A stretch of 6,519 bases of DNA, taken from assembly GCA_959019945.1 (NCBI GenBank), contig CAUEQD010000041.1, forward strand, positions 1-6,519, given 5' to 3'. Source of the stretch: an uncultured Collinsella sp. (lineage in GTDB: Bacteria > Actinomycetota > Coriobacteriia > Coriobacteriales > Coriobacteriaceae). The translations under genes were made by a program, and so were the position numbers. The notes beneath the pieces were generated by a model. It saw only the letters and a program-made list of their open reading frames with translations, did no database searches and was not told the origin of the DNA. Shown here one piece after another: positions 1-5,389 of this stretch (the first letter of the stretch is position 1; each line of letters opens with the position of its first letter).

Positions 1-49
1 CCATTAGTAACGATGCTGTGTGCGTAGCATCCGGGACGGTCTCGCGCTG

Positions 50-134
50 GGGCCCTGCCGGGCGGGGTGACTTTGTCCGGGGAAGTGGGCTTCGCGAACT
101 TCCCCGGACAAAGTCACCCCGCCCGGCAGGGCCC
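50..134. repeat. Long perfect hairpin 1 (37-bp stem, 11-nt loop)
   Basis: Positions 50-86 are exactly the reverse complement of 98-134 (37 of 37 pairs), leaving loop GGGCTTCGCGA at 87-97. An outer ACGGTC (36-41) and GACCGT (139-144) can add six pairs across an asymmetric bulge. No T-tract follows the stem, and it is far longer than an ordinary intrinsic terminator. The central 23 bp (81-103) recur exactly, inverted, at the centre of the hairpin at 247-321. A CGGGGTG/CACCCCG block further out in the arms is also shared, while the remaining arm sequence differs. Possible roles are a palindromic mobile repeat (REP or BIME-like), an unconventional bidirectional terminator, or a structured RNA. 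The structure is certain; the role is unknown. Confidence 0.95.
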
Positions 135-246
135 TCTCGACCGTTTCGTTTTGCGGGGGCTGATTATTTTTGATGTAATTAGGGCTTTGCTGTTGCTGCC
201 TTGGAAACCGCGCGTCTAACTATGGTCGGCCCGAAATACATCGCCG

Positions 247-321
247 GGGCCGGGGTGGTTGGTATAGGTTTTGGAAGTTCGCGAAGCCCACTTCCAAAAC
301 CTATACCAACCACCCCGGCCC
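247..321. repeat. Long perfect hairpin 2 (32-bp stem, 11-nt loop)
   Basis: Positions 247-278 are exactly the reverse complement of 290-321 (32 of 32 pairs). The loop TCGCGAAGCCC at 279-289 is the reverse complement of the loop of the first hairpin. In RNA a G246-U322 wobble would extend the stem by one pair. The core GGAAGT-loop-ACTTCC (273-295) is the inverted copy of the core of the first hairpin. The outer arms share only the CGGGGTG/CACCCCG block; the intervening AT-richer sequence is unrelated, yet both arms match each other. The 7-mer TCGCCGG flanks the hairpin directly at 241-247 and 322-328, as a target-site duplication might. No T-tract follows. Confidence 0.95.
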
Positions 322-396
322 TCGCCGGTAAACTCTTCCGCTGAGCGAGCCATAGGTGCCACGCACCGATACGGCAAAGCGCTAGCTTGAAATTGG

Positions 397-405
397 TGCT
401 ATATT
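397..405 (+). promoter_or_regulatory. Candidate extended -10 promoter
   Basis: TG-c-TATATT at 397-405 matches the extended -10 pattern (TGnTATAAT) with one mismatch in the hexamer. No -35 hexamer lies 16-18 bp upstream; TTGAAA at 387-392 is too close to serve. Transcription would start near 412, giving a leader of about 30 nt before the ATG at 443. It is the best promoter candidate for the small gene at 443 and perhaps for the two regulators behind it. Confidence 0.45.
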
Positions 406-442
406 CAGCTTGAGTTGTTTAATGCTAGTACGGGAGGCTGAT

Positions 443-931
443 ATGGGGCTGTTCAAGAAGAAAAACCCGCAGGATGCCTTTGATCCCGATGTGTTTACCA
501 TCACGGATACGATTTTGGACCCGCCGCGGTTTACATTTTTGCCGGCCATCTACCAGGATGCCACGCGCCGCAAGTGGGCCGTGCATCAGCGCGGCGGCGA
601 GCCGAAGATTTTTGACTATGCGGACGTGTTGCAGTGCGAAGTGGCCGAGGCGGGCGATCCGGAGGCCGAAGAAGCGGTCTCTAAACAGGAATTTGCCCAG
701 CGTATCCTGGCAAATCCTGCCAAGGCAGCAAAAATAAATGCTGCCAAGCGTAATATGTGTCTTGGTATGGGCGTTGTTGTGGCGGTTCAGACGGGAAAAG
801 ACGAGGTTTCCAAATTAGAGATTCCCGTTATGACCGACGAAGTCAAACGCGATTCAAGTCTATATAAGTCGTATCGGAATGTCGCCGAGAAGATCAAGGC
901 AGAATTTGATGCCATGGGAGGGCTGGCCTAA
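443..931 (+). CDS. DUF4428-type C-terminal domain protein (hypothetical)
   Basis: This encodes a 162-aa soluble protein with no signal peptide or membrane segment. I place the start at ATG 443 because GGGAGG (432-437) lies five bases upstream. An in-frame TTG at 410 would add 11 residues, but it sits almost at the predicted transcription start and has no ribosome-binding site. The middle (GGEPKIFDYADVLQCEV) and C-terminus (a beta-rich stretch, then SSLYKSYRNVAEKIKAEFDAM) follow the pattern I know from the C-terminal domain of DUF4428 proteins: a bulky 'Y.D(I/V)...E' strand, a long insert, then 'S..Y......A..I...'. The Cys-rich zinc ribbon usual at the N-terminus of that family is absent, and the only cysteines are in QCEV and NMCL. 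The function is unknown. The gene ends 38 bp before the GntR pair and may be co-transcribed with it, but nothing ties it to sugar metabolism. The family match is from memory and uncertain. Confidence 0.7.
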   Translation: MGLFKKKNPQDAFDPDVFTITDTILDPPRFTFLPAIYQDATRRKWAVHQRGGEPKIFDYADVLQCEVAEAGDPEAEEAVSKQEFAQRILANPAKAAKINAAKRNMCLGMGVVVAVQTGKDEVSKLEIPVMTDEVKRDSSLYKSYRNVAEKIKAEFDAMGGLA

Positions 932-969
932 TTTTGGCGGCATACGTTTCTGAATGAGGAGTCTGTGCA

Positions 970-1737
970 ATGGCAGGCGAATCTTATGCAATTCCCCCCA
1001 AAGATCATGCTGTTGAGGGAATTCTTTGGTATATCCAGCACCATCAGCTTGCCGGCGGCGATCGCCTGCCGGCCGAGCGCGTGCTGTGCGAAGAGATTGG
1101 CGTTTCGCGTACGGCGTTGCGTGCCGGTATCACGCGGCTTATCTCGTGTGGAACGCTCGAGAGCCGTCGCGGATCGGGCACGTATGTGTGTCCTCCCAAG
1201 CCGCTGAACATCTTCCAGGAAACGTATAACTTTTCCGATGCTGTGCGGACTGCCGGCCTGCACCCCTCTTCTCGTCTGGTTTACACCGGGACCATCGAGG
1301 CGGATGAGGCGCTTGCCGACAAGCTTGGGGTGGCTGTAGGCGCTCCCTTGCTCCGCATGCAGCGCGTTCGACTTATTGAGGGCGAGCCGGCGTCAATCGA
1401 GACCGCTCACGTTAACCTGTCCCTGTGCCCATCGCTTCCCGAGCACGATTTTGAGTGTGAGAGCCTTTACGATGTCTTGCTCAAAGAAGGTGGCGTGCGC
1501 GTTGAGCATGGACGTGAGCATATCTCCATCTCGCGTTTGAACGTCGAAGAGGCCGAGCTGCTCCAGCAAGAAGAGGGAACGCCGGTGTTCTATGAGAGCT
1601 CGATCGAATTTGATAAGGACATGCGTTTTGTGGAGCATTGCAAATCGGTGATTTTGCCCACAAAGTTCCGCTTTGCCGATAACGGCGAAGAGAACGGCAT
1701 GAGGAGCGTGGCAGGTGAACAATGGCTGAAACAGTAG
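970..1737 (+). CDS. GntR/HutC-family regulator with UTRA domain, copy 1
   Basis: This encodes a 255-aa cytoplasmic transcription factor, a usual length for the HutC subfamily. The N-terminal winged helix-turn-helix covers about residues 12-75: GGDRLPAERVLCEEIGVSR, then the recognition helix around SRTALRAGITRL (46-57) and the wing RRGSGTYV (66-73). The UTRA ligand-binding domain covers about 85-235 and shows the family's 'P-S-I-E-T' strand near the effector pocket. UTRA domains typically bind phosphorylated sugars or amino-acid-like effectors. The start at ATG 970 is supported by AGGAG (957-961) eight bases upstream. The 3' end overlaps the second regulator by 16 bases, so the two are translationally linked. 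Location just upstream of a PTS and deglycase operon suggests control of that operon by a phosphorylated intermediate; this is inference. About 20 residues follow the UTRA domain without recognisable motifs. Confidence 0.9.
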   Translation: MAGESYAIPPKDHAVEGILWYIQHHQLAGGDRLPAERVLCEEIGVSRTALRAGITRLISCGTLESRRGSGTYVCPPKPLNIFQETYNFSDAVRTAGLHPSSRLVYTGTIEADEALADKLGVAVGAPLLRMQRVRLIEGEPASIETAHVNLSLCPSLPEHDFECESLYDVLLKEGGVRVEHGREHISISRLNVEEAELLQQEEGTPVFYESSIEFDKDMRFVEHCKSVILPTKFRFADNGEENGMRSVAGEQWLKQ

Positions 1738-2435
1738 ATGCCACCCCGGTTTATATGCGCATTCGACGCTGCATCGAGGAACGTATCGAGTGCGGTGCAT
1801 ATCCCACGGGTTCCATGATTCCGTCCGAAAAAGACCTCGCCGAGGAATTTGGTACGACACGCTTGACCATCCGAAGCGCTGTCGATGAGCTGGTTCGGCG
1901 CGGGCAGATTCGCCGTGTTCGGGGAAAAGGTGCCTTTGTGGCGCAGAAAGTACCTGCTTTTTTTGAACGCACGGTCGGTTTCCGTGAATCGGTCCGTGCT
2001 TCGGGCGGCGAGCCGTCCGTCCGTATTCTCGCGCGTTCCAAGCGTTATGCGGGGCCATATTACGCCGACCTGTTTGGCATCGCCGAGGACGACCTGCTCT
2101 ATTCCGTTCGACGCCTGAACTGCATAAACGGTAGCCCCGTATCGATTGAGACGGCGCTGATTCCCTGCCTGCTGTTCCCAACCATCGAAGATATTGACGT
2201 GTCGGTCTTCAGTTTGTACGAGACCTATGAGATGCTGGGCCGAAAGCCAGTCATGGCACAGGAAAAGCTCGATATCGAGGCACTGGGCGCACGAGACGCC
2301 GGCCTCCTTGGACTGGAACAGGGCGATCTTGTTTTGCTTTTGGAATGCGTGAGCTATGACGCGAGCGGTCAGGCTATCGAGTATGTAAAGTCCTTCAATC
2401 GTGGCGATACGGGCGGCTACACCTATACGTACTAG
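1722..2435 (+). CDS. GntR/HutC-family regulator with UTRA domain, copy 2
   Basis: This encodes a 237-aa winged-helix plus UTRA regulator. The DNA-binding domain spans about residues 9-75: PVYMRIRRCIEERI, then MIPSEKDLAEEFGTTRLTIR with the recognition helix around 46-57, and the wing VRGKGAFV (66-73). The UTRA domain spans about 80-230 with the same 'SPVSIET' signature as its neighbour. The two proteins share fold and order but differ at most positions, including the recognition helix (SRTALRAGI versus TRLTIRSAV), so this is not a recent duplication. The ATG at 1722 lies inside the end of the first regulator gene; AGGTG (1713-1717) is four bases upstream and GAGGAG (1701-1706) fifteen, pointing to coupled translation. 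They may bind separate operators, respond to different substrates, or form heterodimers; the sequence does not decide. Confidence 0.9.
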   Translation: MAETVDATPVYMRIRRCIEERIECGAYPTGSMIPSEKDLAEEFGTTRLTIRSAVDELVRRGQIRRVRGKGAFVAQKVPAFFERTVGFRESVRASGGEPSVRILARSKRYAGPYYADLFGIAEDDLLYSVRRLNCINGSPVSIETALIPCLLFPTIEDIDVSVFSLYETYEMLGRKPVMAQEKLDIEALGARDAGLLGLEQGDLVLLLECVSYDASGQAIEYVKSFNRGDTGGYTYTY

Positions 2436-2491
2436 CTGGTATTTTGTGAATAACGGCTGGGAAACTAACCAGTTTTGATCGTTGGGTCAGC

Positions 2492-2501
2492 TGTATATAC
2501 A
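2492..2501. promoter_or_regulatory. Candidate GntR/HutC operator
   Basis: TGTATATACA is a perfect 10-bp palindrome whose core GTATATAC (2493-2500) fits the HutC-subfamily operator consensus GT-N-TA-N-AC exactly. It overlaps a possible -10 box TATACA (2496-2501), with TTGATC (2475-2480) as a -35 at a short 15-bp spacing. It lies between the regulator pair and the first catabolic gene, where an operator is expected. A 10-bp AT-rich palindrome can arise by chance, so the call rests on consensus match plus position. Confidence 0.45.
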
Positions 2502-2558
2502 ACCTTACATGGCTCAAAATCGACCGTTCGCCGAAGGGGATAAATTAATCGACAAAGA

Positions 2559-2607
2559 GGTATCAAAAAGCCGTAACCTATAACTGTGATTGGTATCAAA
2601 TACTAAT
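2559..2607 (+). promoter_or_regulatory. Promoter-operator of the PTS/deglycase operon
   Basis: A -10-like TATAAC (2579-2584, five of six consensus bases) is flanked by two copies of GGTATCAAA, at 2559-2567 and 2592-2600, 33 bp apart (about three helical turns). The downstream copy lies in a 19-bp palindrome, ATTGGTAT-CAA-ATACTAAT (2589-2607, seven of eight arm pairs), which would cover the transcription start. The upstream copy would lie where RNA polymerase contacts the -35 region. No good -35 hexamer exists at normal spacing. This is the layout of a repressed promoter, most simply bound by one of the two adjacent GntR proteins; the assignment is inferred. The translation start follows 21 bp after the palindrome. 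Confidence 0.45.
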
Positions 2608-2628
2608 GATTTGTTACGAGGTGAGACG

Positions 2629-3744
2629 ATGAAGATGCTCGATTACGTTCAGCTTGCCCATGTGCGTATGGGAGAGAACCTCGAGCGTTCGTCTGAGCTG
2701 GTAGCGCAGCTCGTTGATATTTTCCAGTCCGGTTCTTTTGACGCGCTGCGCATCGTTGCTTCGGGTTCGTCGCGCCATGCTGCGGATTGCGCCCGCGATT
2801 ACCTGCAAGATGCGCTGCAGATGCAGGTGTCCGTTGTGACGCCCGAGGCCTTCGTCGATTTTGAACACACCTATCCACAGCATGCGCTTAACATTGCCGT
2901 CTCGCAGAGCGGCTATTCAACCAATACGATTGCGGCGCTCGATTACATGCGCGCACACGATATGGCTGCAGTTGCGCTCACGGCAAACGTCGAGGCACCC
3001 ATCAAGGAACACGCTGACATCGTTCTTGACTACGGTGTGGGCGTCGAGTCGGTGGACTTTGTGACTCTGGGCGTCGAGGTTCTCGTTGAGTACCTGGTGC
3101 TCTTTGGTATTTACGGCGGTCAGGCGCGCGGAACGATTGACGCCAAGGGCGTTGCTCAGCGTCTTGATGACCTGCGCGAGGCTATCCAGGCTAATGCCGT
3201 GATGTGCAAGACCGCCGAGGCATATGTCCAAGATCACATGCTCGAGCTTTCTGAGCACATGCCCGCCATGGTCGTCGGCAACGGCCCCAACTATGGTGTT
3301 GCCGAGGAGGCGGCGCTCAAGCTGAGCGAGACCATCAAGATTCCTGCCATGCATCACGAAGGCGAGGAGTTCGTCCACGGTCCCGAAATGCAGATCGTTC
3401 CGGGCTATCTGGTGTTTATCGTCGACGATCCGCAGGGGTCGGAGCGTCTTGCGAATATCGCCGATGCGCTATCGAACGTTACGGCAAAAACGGTGCTGCT
3501 CACGGCCCATCCCAAGGGTAGGGCTCACGAGGTTGCGGTGCCTCAGGTGGCTCCGCTGCTCAGCGCAATTCCCAATCTTGTGTTCTTCCAGACGATTGCG
3601 GCCATGATCGCCGAGCGTCTGAAGTCATGGAACGTGCACCCGTATCTCGATGCCGTCTCCAAGCAAATGGAGGTCAAGGCAGAGGGCTACGAAGAGTCAG
3701 TCAATGCGCTTAAGGCCAAAGCGGCTGAGTGTTACGGAATGTAA
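2629..3744 (+). CDS. GlmS-like double-SIS sugar-phosphate deglycase (GfrE-like)
   Basis: This encodes a 371-aa cytoplasmic protein with two SIS sugar-phosphate-binding domains (about residues 30-170 and 200-345). SIS-1 has SGSSRHAA near 45-52 and SQSGYSTNT (92-100), the usual phosphate-binding serines. SIS-2 has VVGNGPNYG (215-223) and EEFVHGPE (246-253). Lys231, Glu234 and His250 have the same spacing as Lys485, Glu488 and His504 of the E. coli GlmS isomerase site, but the glutaminase domain of GlmS is absent. That pattern suits enzymes that deaminate or deglycate aminosugar phosphates (GfrE, AgaS or NagB-II types). Pairing with an FrlB-type gene and a Man-family PTS favours a GfrE-like glucoselysine-6-phosphate deglycase giving glucose 6-phosphate and lysine; glucosamine-6-phosphate deaminase is the main alternative. 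The start at ATG 2629 has GAGGTGA (2618-2624) upstream; a TTG at 2590 lies inside the operator and is rejected. Confidence 0.8.
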   Translation: MKMLDYVQLAHVRMGENLERSSELVAQLVDIFQSGSFDALRIVASGSSRHAADCARDYLQDALQMQVSVVTPEAFVDFEHTYPQHALNIAVSQSGYSTNTIAALDYMRAHDMAAVALTANVEAPIKEHADIVLDYGVGVESVDFVTLGVEVLVEYLVLFGIYGGQARGTIDAKGVAQRLDDLREAIQANAVMCKTAEAYVQDHMLELSEHMPAMVVGNGPNYGVAEEAALKLSETIKIPAMHHEGEEFVHGPEMQIVPGYLVFIVDDPQGSERLANIADALSNVTAKTVLLTAHPKGRAHEVAVPQVAPLLSAIPNLVFFQTIAAMIAERLKSWNVHPYLDAVSKQMEVKAEGYEESVNALKAKAAECYGM

Positions 3745-3769
3745 GCGGGTTTTGATGCCCGTTGGCATG

Positions 3770-3789
3770 GGGGATGTGGAAACAACCCC
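3770..3789 (+). other. Intercistronic hairpin before the deglycase gene
   Basis: In the 60-bp gap between the two SIS genes the transcript can fold as GGGG-a-TGT-[GGAA]-ACA-a-CCCC: seven pairs, one A-A mismatch and a GNRA-type tetraloop. It ends five bases before the strong AGGAG site (3794-3798). A second small hairpin, ATGCC-cgtt-GGCAT, lies at 3755-3768. No T-tract follows, so termination is unlikely; a role in mRNA processing, stability or translation is possible but unproven. Confidence 0.4.
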
Positions 3790-3804
3790 AGAAAGGAGAG
3801 ACAA

Positions 3805-4866
3805 ATGAAGGAAACCGAGAAGATCGAGATCATGCATTTCGACCAGGAGGGCTATCTCGAGGACGGCAAGGCGCTCTACGAGACCGGCAAGAAGATGACC
3901 GCGCTCGCCGACAAGGTCGCCGACGAGGGCTACGACGCCGTGTTCCTGATGGGCGTCGGCGGCACCTGGGACGAGCTCATGCAGCTCGAGTACCTCATGA
4001 ACAAGTTCGGCGACCGCGACCTCGAGGTCTACCTGATCCACGCCGCCGAGTGGAACGCCATGGGCCACAAGCGCATGACCGAGAAGTCCGTCGTGCTCAC
4101 CGCCTCCGAGTCCGGCACCACCCCCGAGGTCCTCGAGGCCGTCAAGAAGATGAAGGAAAAGGGCATTCGCGTCTACGCCATGACCAAGCCCGAGGGCCCC
4201 ATCGGCCAGGCTGTCGGCGCCGAGAACTGCGTCGCCATGGCTTCCGATCATGGTAACGGCGGCTGCGAGATGGGCTACTACCTCGCCGACTGCTTCGGCC
4301 TGCGCCTGCTCAACCGCCGCGGCTGCTTCCCCAAGTTCGACCTGTTTATCGAGCAGACCAAGGACATCTGGAAGGACATGCTCGATATCCGCAAGCGCTT
4401 CGAGCCGCGCGCCGAGGAGCTCGCCAAGAAGTACGCCCTGGCCCCCTACACCATGTTCATCGGCTCCGGCGCCCTGTGGGGCGAGACCATTCTGTTCTCG
4501 ATGTGCATCCTGGAGGAGATGCAGTGGAAGCGCACCCGCTACATCACCTCGGCCGACTTCTTCCACGGCACCCTCGAGCTCGTGGAGCCCGGCGTCCCGG
4601 TCTTCCTGTTCATGGGCGAGGACGAGAACCGCAAGCTCGACGAGCGCGTCCGCGCCTTCCTGACCCGCGGCGTGACCGGCGACACCGACATCAACATCAT
4701 CGACACCGCCGAGTTCGCGATCCCCGGCCTTGACGACGAGTTCCGCGTCATCGTGTCTCCGTGGATTCTGACGGTGCTCGTTACCGACCGCCTGGCTCGC
4801 TACTACGAGACGGTCACCAAGCACAACCTCAAGTATCGTCGCTACTATCACCAGTTCGACTACTAA
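3805..4866 (+). CDS. frlB: FrlB/GfrF-type fructosamine-6-phosphate deglycase
   Basis: This encodes a 353-aa double-SIS enzyme; E. coli FrlB is about 340. It would split fructoselysine 6-phosphate (or a related Amadori product) into glucose 6-phosphate and the free amine. FrlB-like features are the SADFFHGTLELVEPGVP segment (249-265), followed by FLFMGEDENR, and the C-terminal HN..YRRYY..(F)DY ending, which correspond to SGEFRHGPLEIVEPGVP, LFLLGNDESR and HNPDERRYYGGLVEY in FrlB. Glu238 and His254 keep the 16-residue spacing of the catalytic Glu/His of the FraB/FrlB group. The GlmS-type lysine 19 residues before the histidine is isoleucine here, as expected for a deglycase. SIS phosphate loops are near GVGGTW (50-55) and SESGTT (101-106). 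The gene follows a strong AGGAG at six-base spacing. Codon use is sharply biased to C- or G-ending codons for most of its length, unlike the preceding gene, suggesting high expression or a separate history. With a Man-type PTS, gfrF would be an equally fitting name; the exact substrate is not proven. Confidence 0.8.
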   Translation: MKETEKIEIMHFDQEGYLEDGKALYETGKKMTALADKVADEGYDAVFLMGVGGTWDELMQLEYLMNKFGDRDLEVYLIHAAEWNAMGHKRMTEKSVVLTASESGTTPEVLEAVKKMKEKGIRVYAMTKPEGPIGQAVGAENCVAMASDHGNGGCEMGYYLADCFGLRLLNRRGCFPKFDLFIEQTKDIWKDMLDIRKRFEPRAEELAKKYALAPYTMFIGSGALWGETILFSMCILEEMQWKRTRYITSADFFHGTLELVEPGVPVFLFMGEDENRKLDERVRAFLTRGVTGDTDINIIDTAEFAIPGLDDEFRVIVSPWILTVLVTDRLARYYETVTKHNLKYRRYYHQFDY

Positions 4867-4912
4867 AGAAAACGGGTGCGGGAACGTGCCGGGCTATTGA
4901 GAGGAACACAGA

Positions 4913-5332
4913 ATGAGACAGTACATCATCGCCAGCCATGCGCACTTCGCTACCGGCATCAAGGAGAGCGTCGAGCTGCTCTCGGGCGCTCGCGACAACG
5001 TCCAAGATCTTTCGATGTTCGTCGATGGCCGCATGGACGTGGCCGAGGAGGCCCAAAAACTGCTGGCAGGCATGTCTGCTGACGATGATGTCGTTGTCTG
5101 CACCGACCTCTTTGGCGGCAGCGTCAACAACGAGTTTACCAAGATCGTCCAGACGCGTCCCCGCACGTACCTCGTTACCAACATGAACCTTCCTCTCCTC
5201 ATCCAGTTGCTGTTCTCTGACGAGTCGGCGCCGGTTGAGGAGACGATTCGCGCCATCGTCGCTGCGGACGATACGCGCGTGAAGTTTGTCAACGATCTTT
5301 TGGTCGATGACGACGAGGAAGAAGAGTTCTAA
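4913..5332 (+). CDS. PTS mannose-family EIIA component
   Basis: This encodes a 139-aa cytoplasmic phosphocarrier that takes phosphate from HPr and passes it to EIIB. The N-terminal strand and active site IIASHAHFATG place the phosphorylated histidine at His9, matching the H10 region (IGTHG) of E. coli ManX; a second histidine follows at 11. TDLFGGSVNNEFTKIV (near 64-79) corresponds to VDTWGGSPFNAASRIV of ManX, and MNLPLLIQLL to its NIPMLVETL. EIIA is a separate polypeptide here, not fused to EIIB as in ManX. The C-terminus is an unusual acidic tail (VDDDEEEEF). The start follows AGAGGA (4900-4905) at seven bases. It lies 46 bp after the deglycase gene, in the same apparent operon, which suggests the PTS imports the deglycase's substrate as its 6-phosphate. 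Confidence 0.93.
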   Translation: MRQYIIASHAHFATGIKESVELLSGARDNVQDLSMFVDGRMDVAEEAQKLLAGMSADDDVVVCTDLFGGSVNNEFTKIVQTRPRTYLVTNMNLPLLIQLLFSDESAPVEETIRAIVAADDTRVKFVNDLLVDDDEEEEF

Positions 5333-5352
5333 TCCGCAGCACCTACTGACAC

Positions 5353-5365
5353 GCCGTAAGACGGC
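5353..5365 (+). other. Small hairpin between EIIA and EIIB genes
   Basis: GCCGT-aag-ACGGC is a perfect 5-bp stem with a 3-nt loop, 20 bases after the EIIA stop and 24 before the EIIB start. There is no T-tract. Its significance is uncertain; similar small hairpins sit in two other gaps of this operon. Confidence 0.3.
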
Positions 5366-5389
5366 ACAAGACCTTTGGGGGGTCACATT

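Larger units (their letters stand above)
1..442. other. Gene-free upstream region with two giant hairpins
   Basis: I find no credible coding region here. An open frame runs from about 3 to 173 but crosses the first hairpin, has no ribosome-binding site and resembles no family. The region contains two long perfect inverted repeats (50-134 and 247-321), a 112-bp spacer between them (135-246) in which I see no structure, a small inverted repeat GGTGC-cac-GCACC at 355-367, and a likely promoter for the next gene. AGCTTGA occurs twice (384-390 and 407-413), flanking the -10 box; this may be a regulator site or chance. The gene upstream of the window is not visible, so I cannot say whether the hairpins follow a 3' end. 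Confidence 0.7.

Noticed and set aside
50..134. Ordinary rho-independent terminator
   Set aside because: A 37-bp perfect stem without a T-tract does not fit the standard model. A non-canonical bidirectional terminator is not excluded.
3..173. Open frame at the window's left edge
   Set aside because: It crosses the 85-nt perfect hairpin, has no start or ribosome-binding site in view and shows no recognisable protein features.
410..442. TTG start at 410 for the first gene
   Set aside because: It falls almost at the predicted transcription start with no Shine-Dalgarno site; ATG 443 has GGGAGG at good spacing.
2454..2476. Terminator after the regulator pair (CTGG-gaaactaa-CCAG-TTTT)
   Set aside because: There are only four strong pairs plus G-T wobbles and a short T-run; too weak to annotate.
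2590..2628. TTG start at 2590 for the GlmS-like gene
   Set aside because: It lies within the candidate operator and lacks a ribosome-binding site; ATG 2629 follows GAGGTGA.
2629..3744. Glucosamine-6-phosphate synthase (GlmS)
   Set aside because: The active-site residues of the isomerase half are present, but the N-terminal glutaminase domain with its Cys nucleophile is missing, and the context is catabolic.
4250..4733. Other open frames within the deglycase gene on the plus strand
   Set aside because: They give Ser/Ala/Arg/Pro-rich or Arg/His-rich low-complexity translations caused by the GC-biased codons of the real frame.
3697..4851. 384-codon open frame on the minus strand opposite the deglycase gene
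   Set aside because: It is a by-product of the C/G-ending codon bias of the plus-strand gene. Its translation is a low-complexity Val/Leu/Gly/Ala-rich string without domain signatures, and the plus-strand gene has clear FrlB features.
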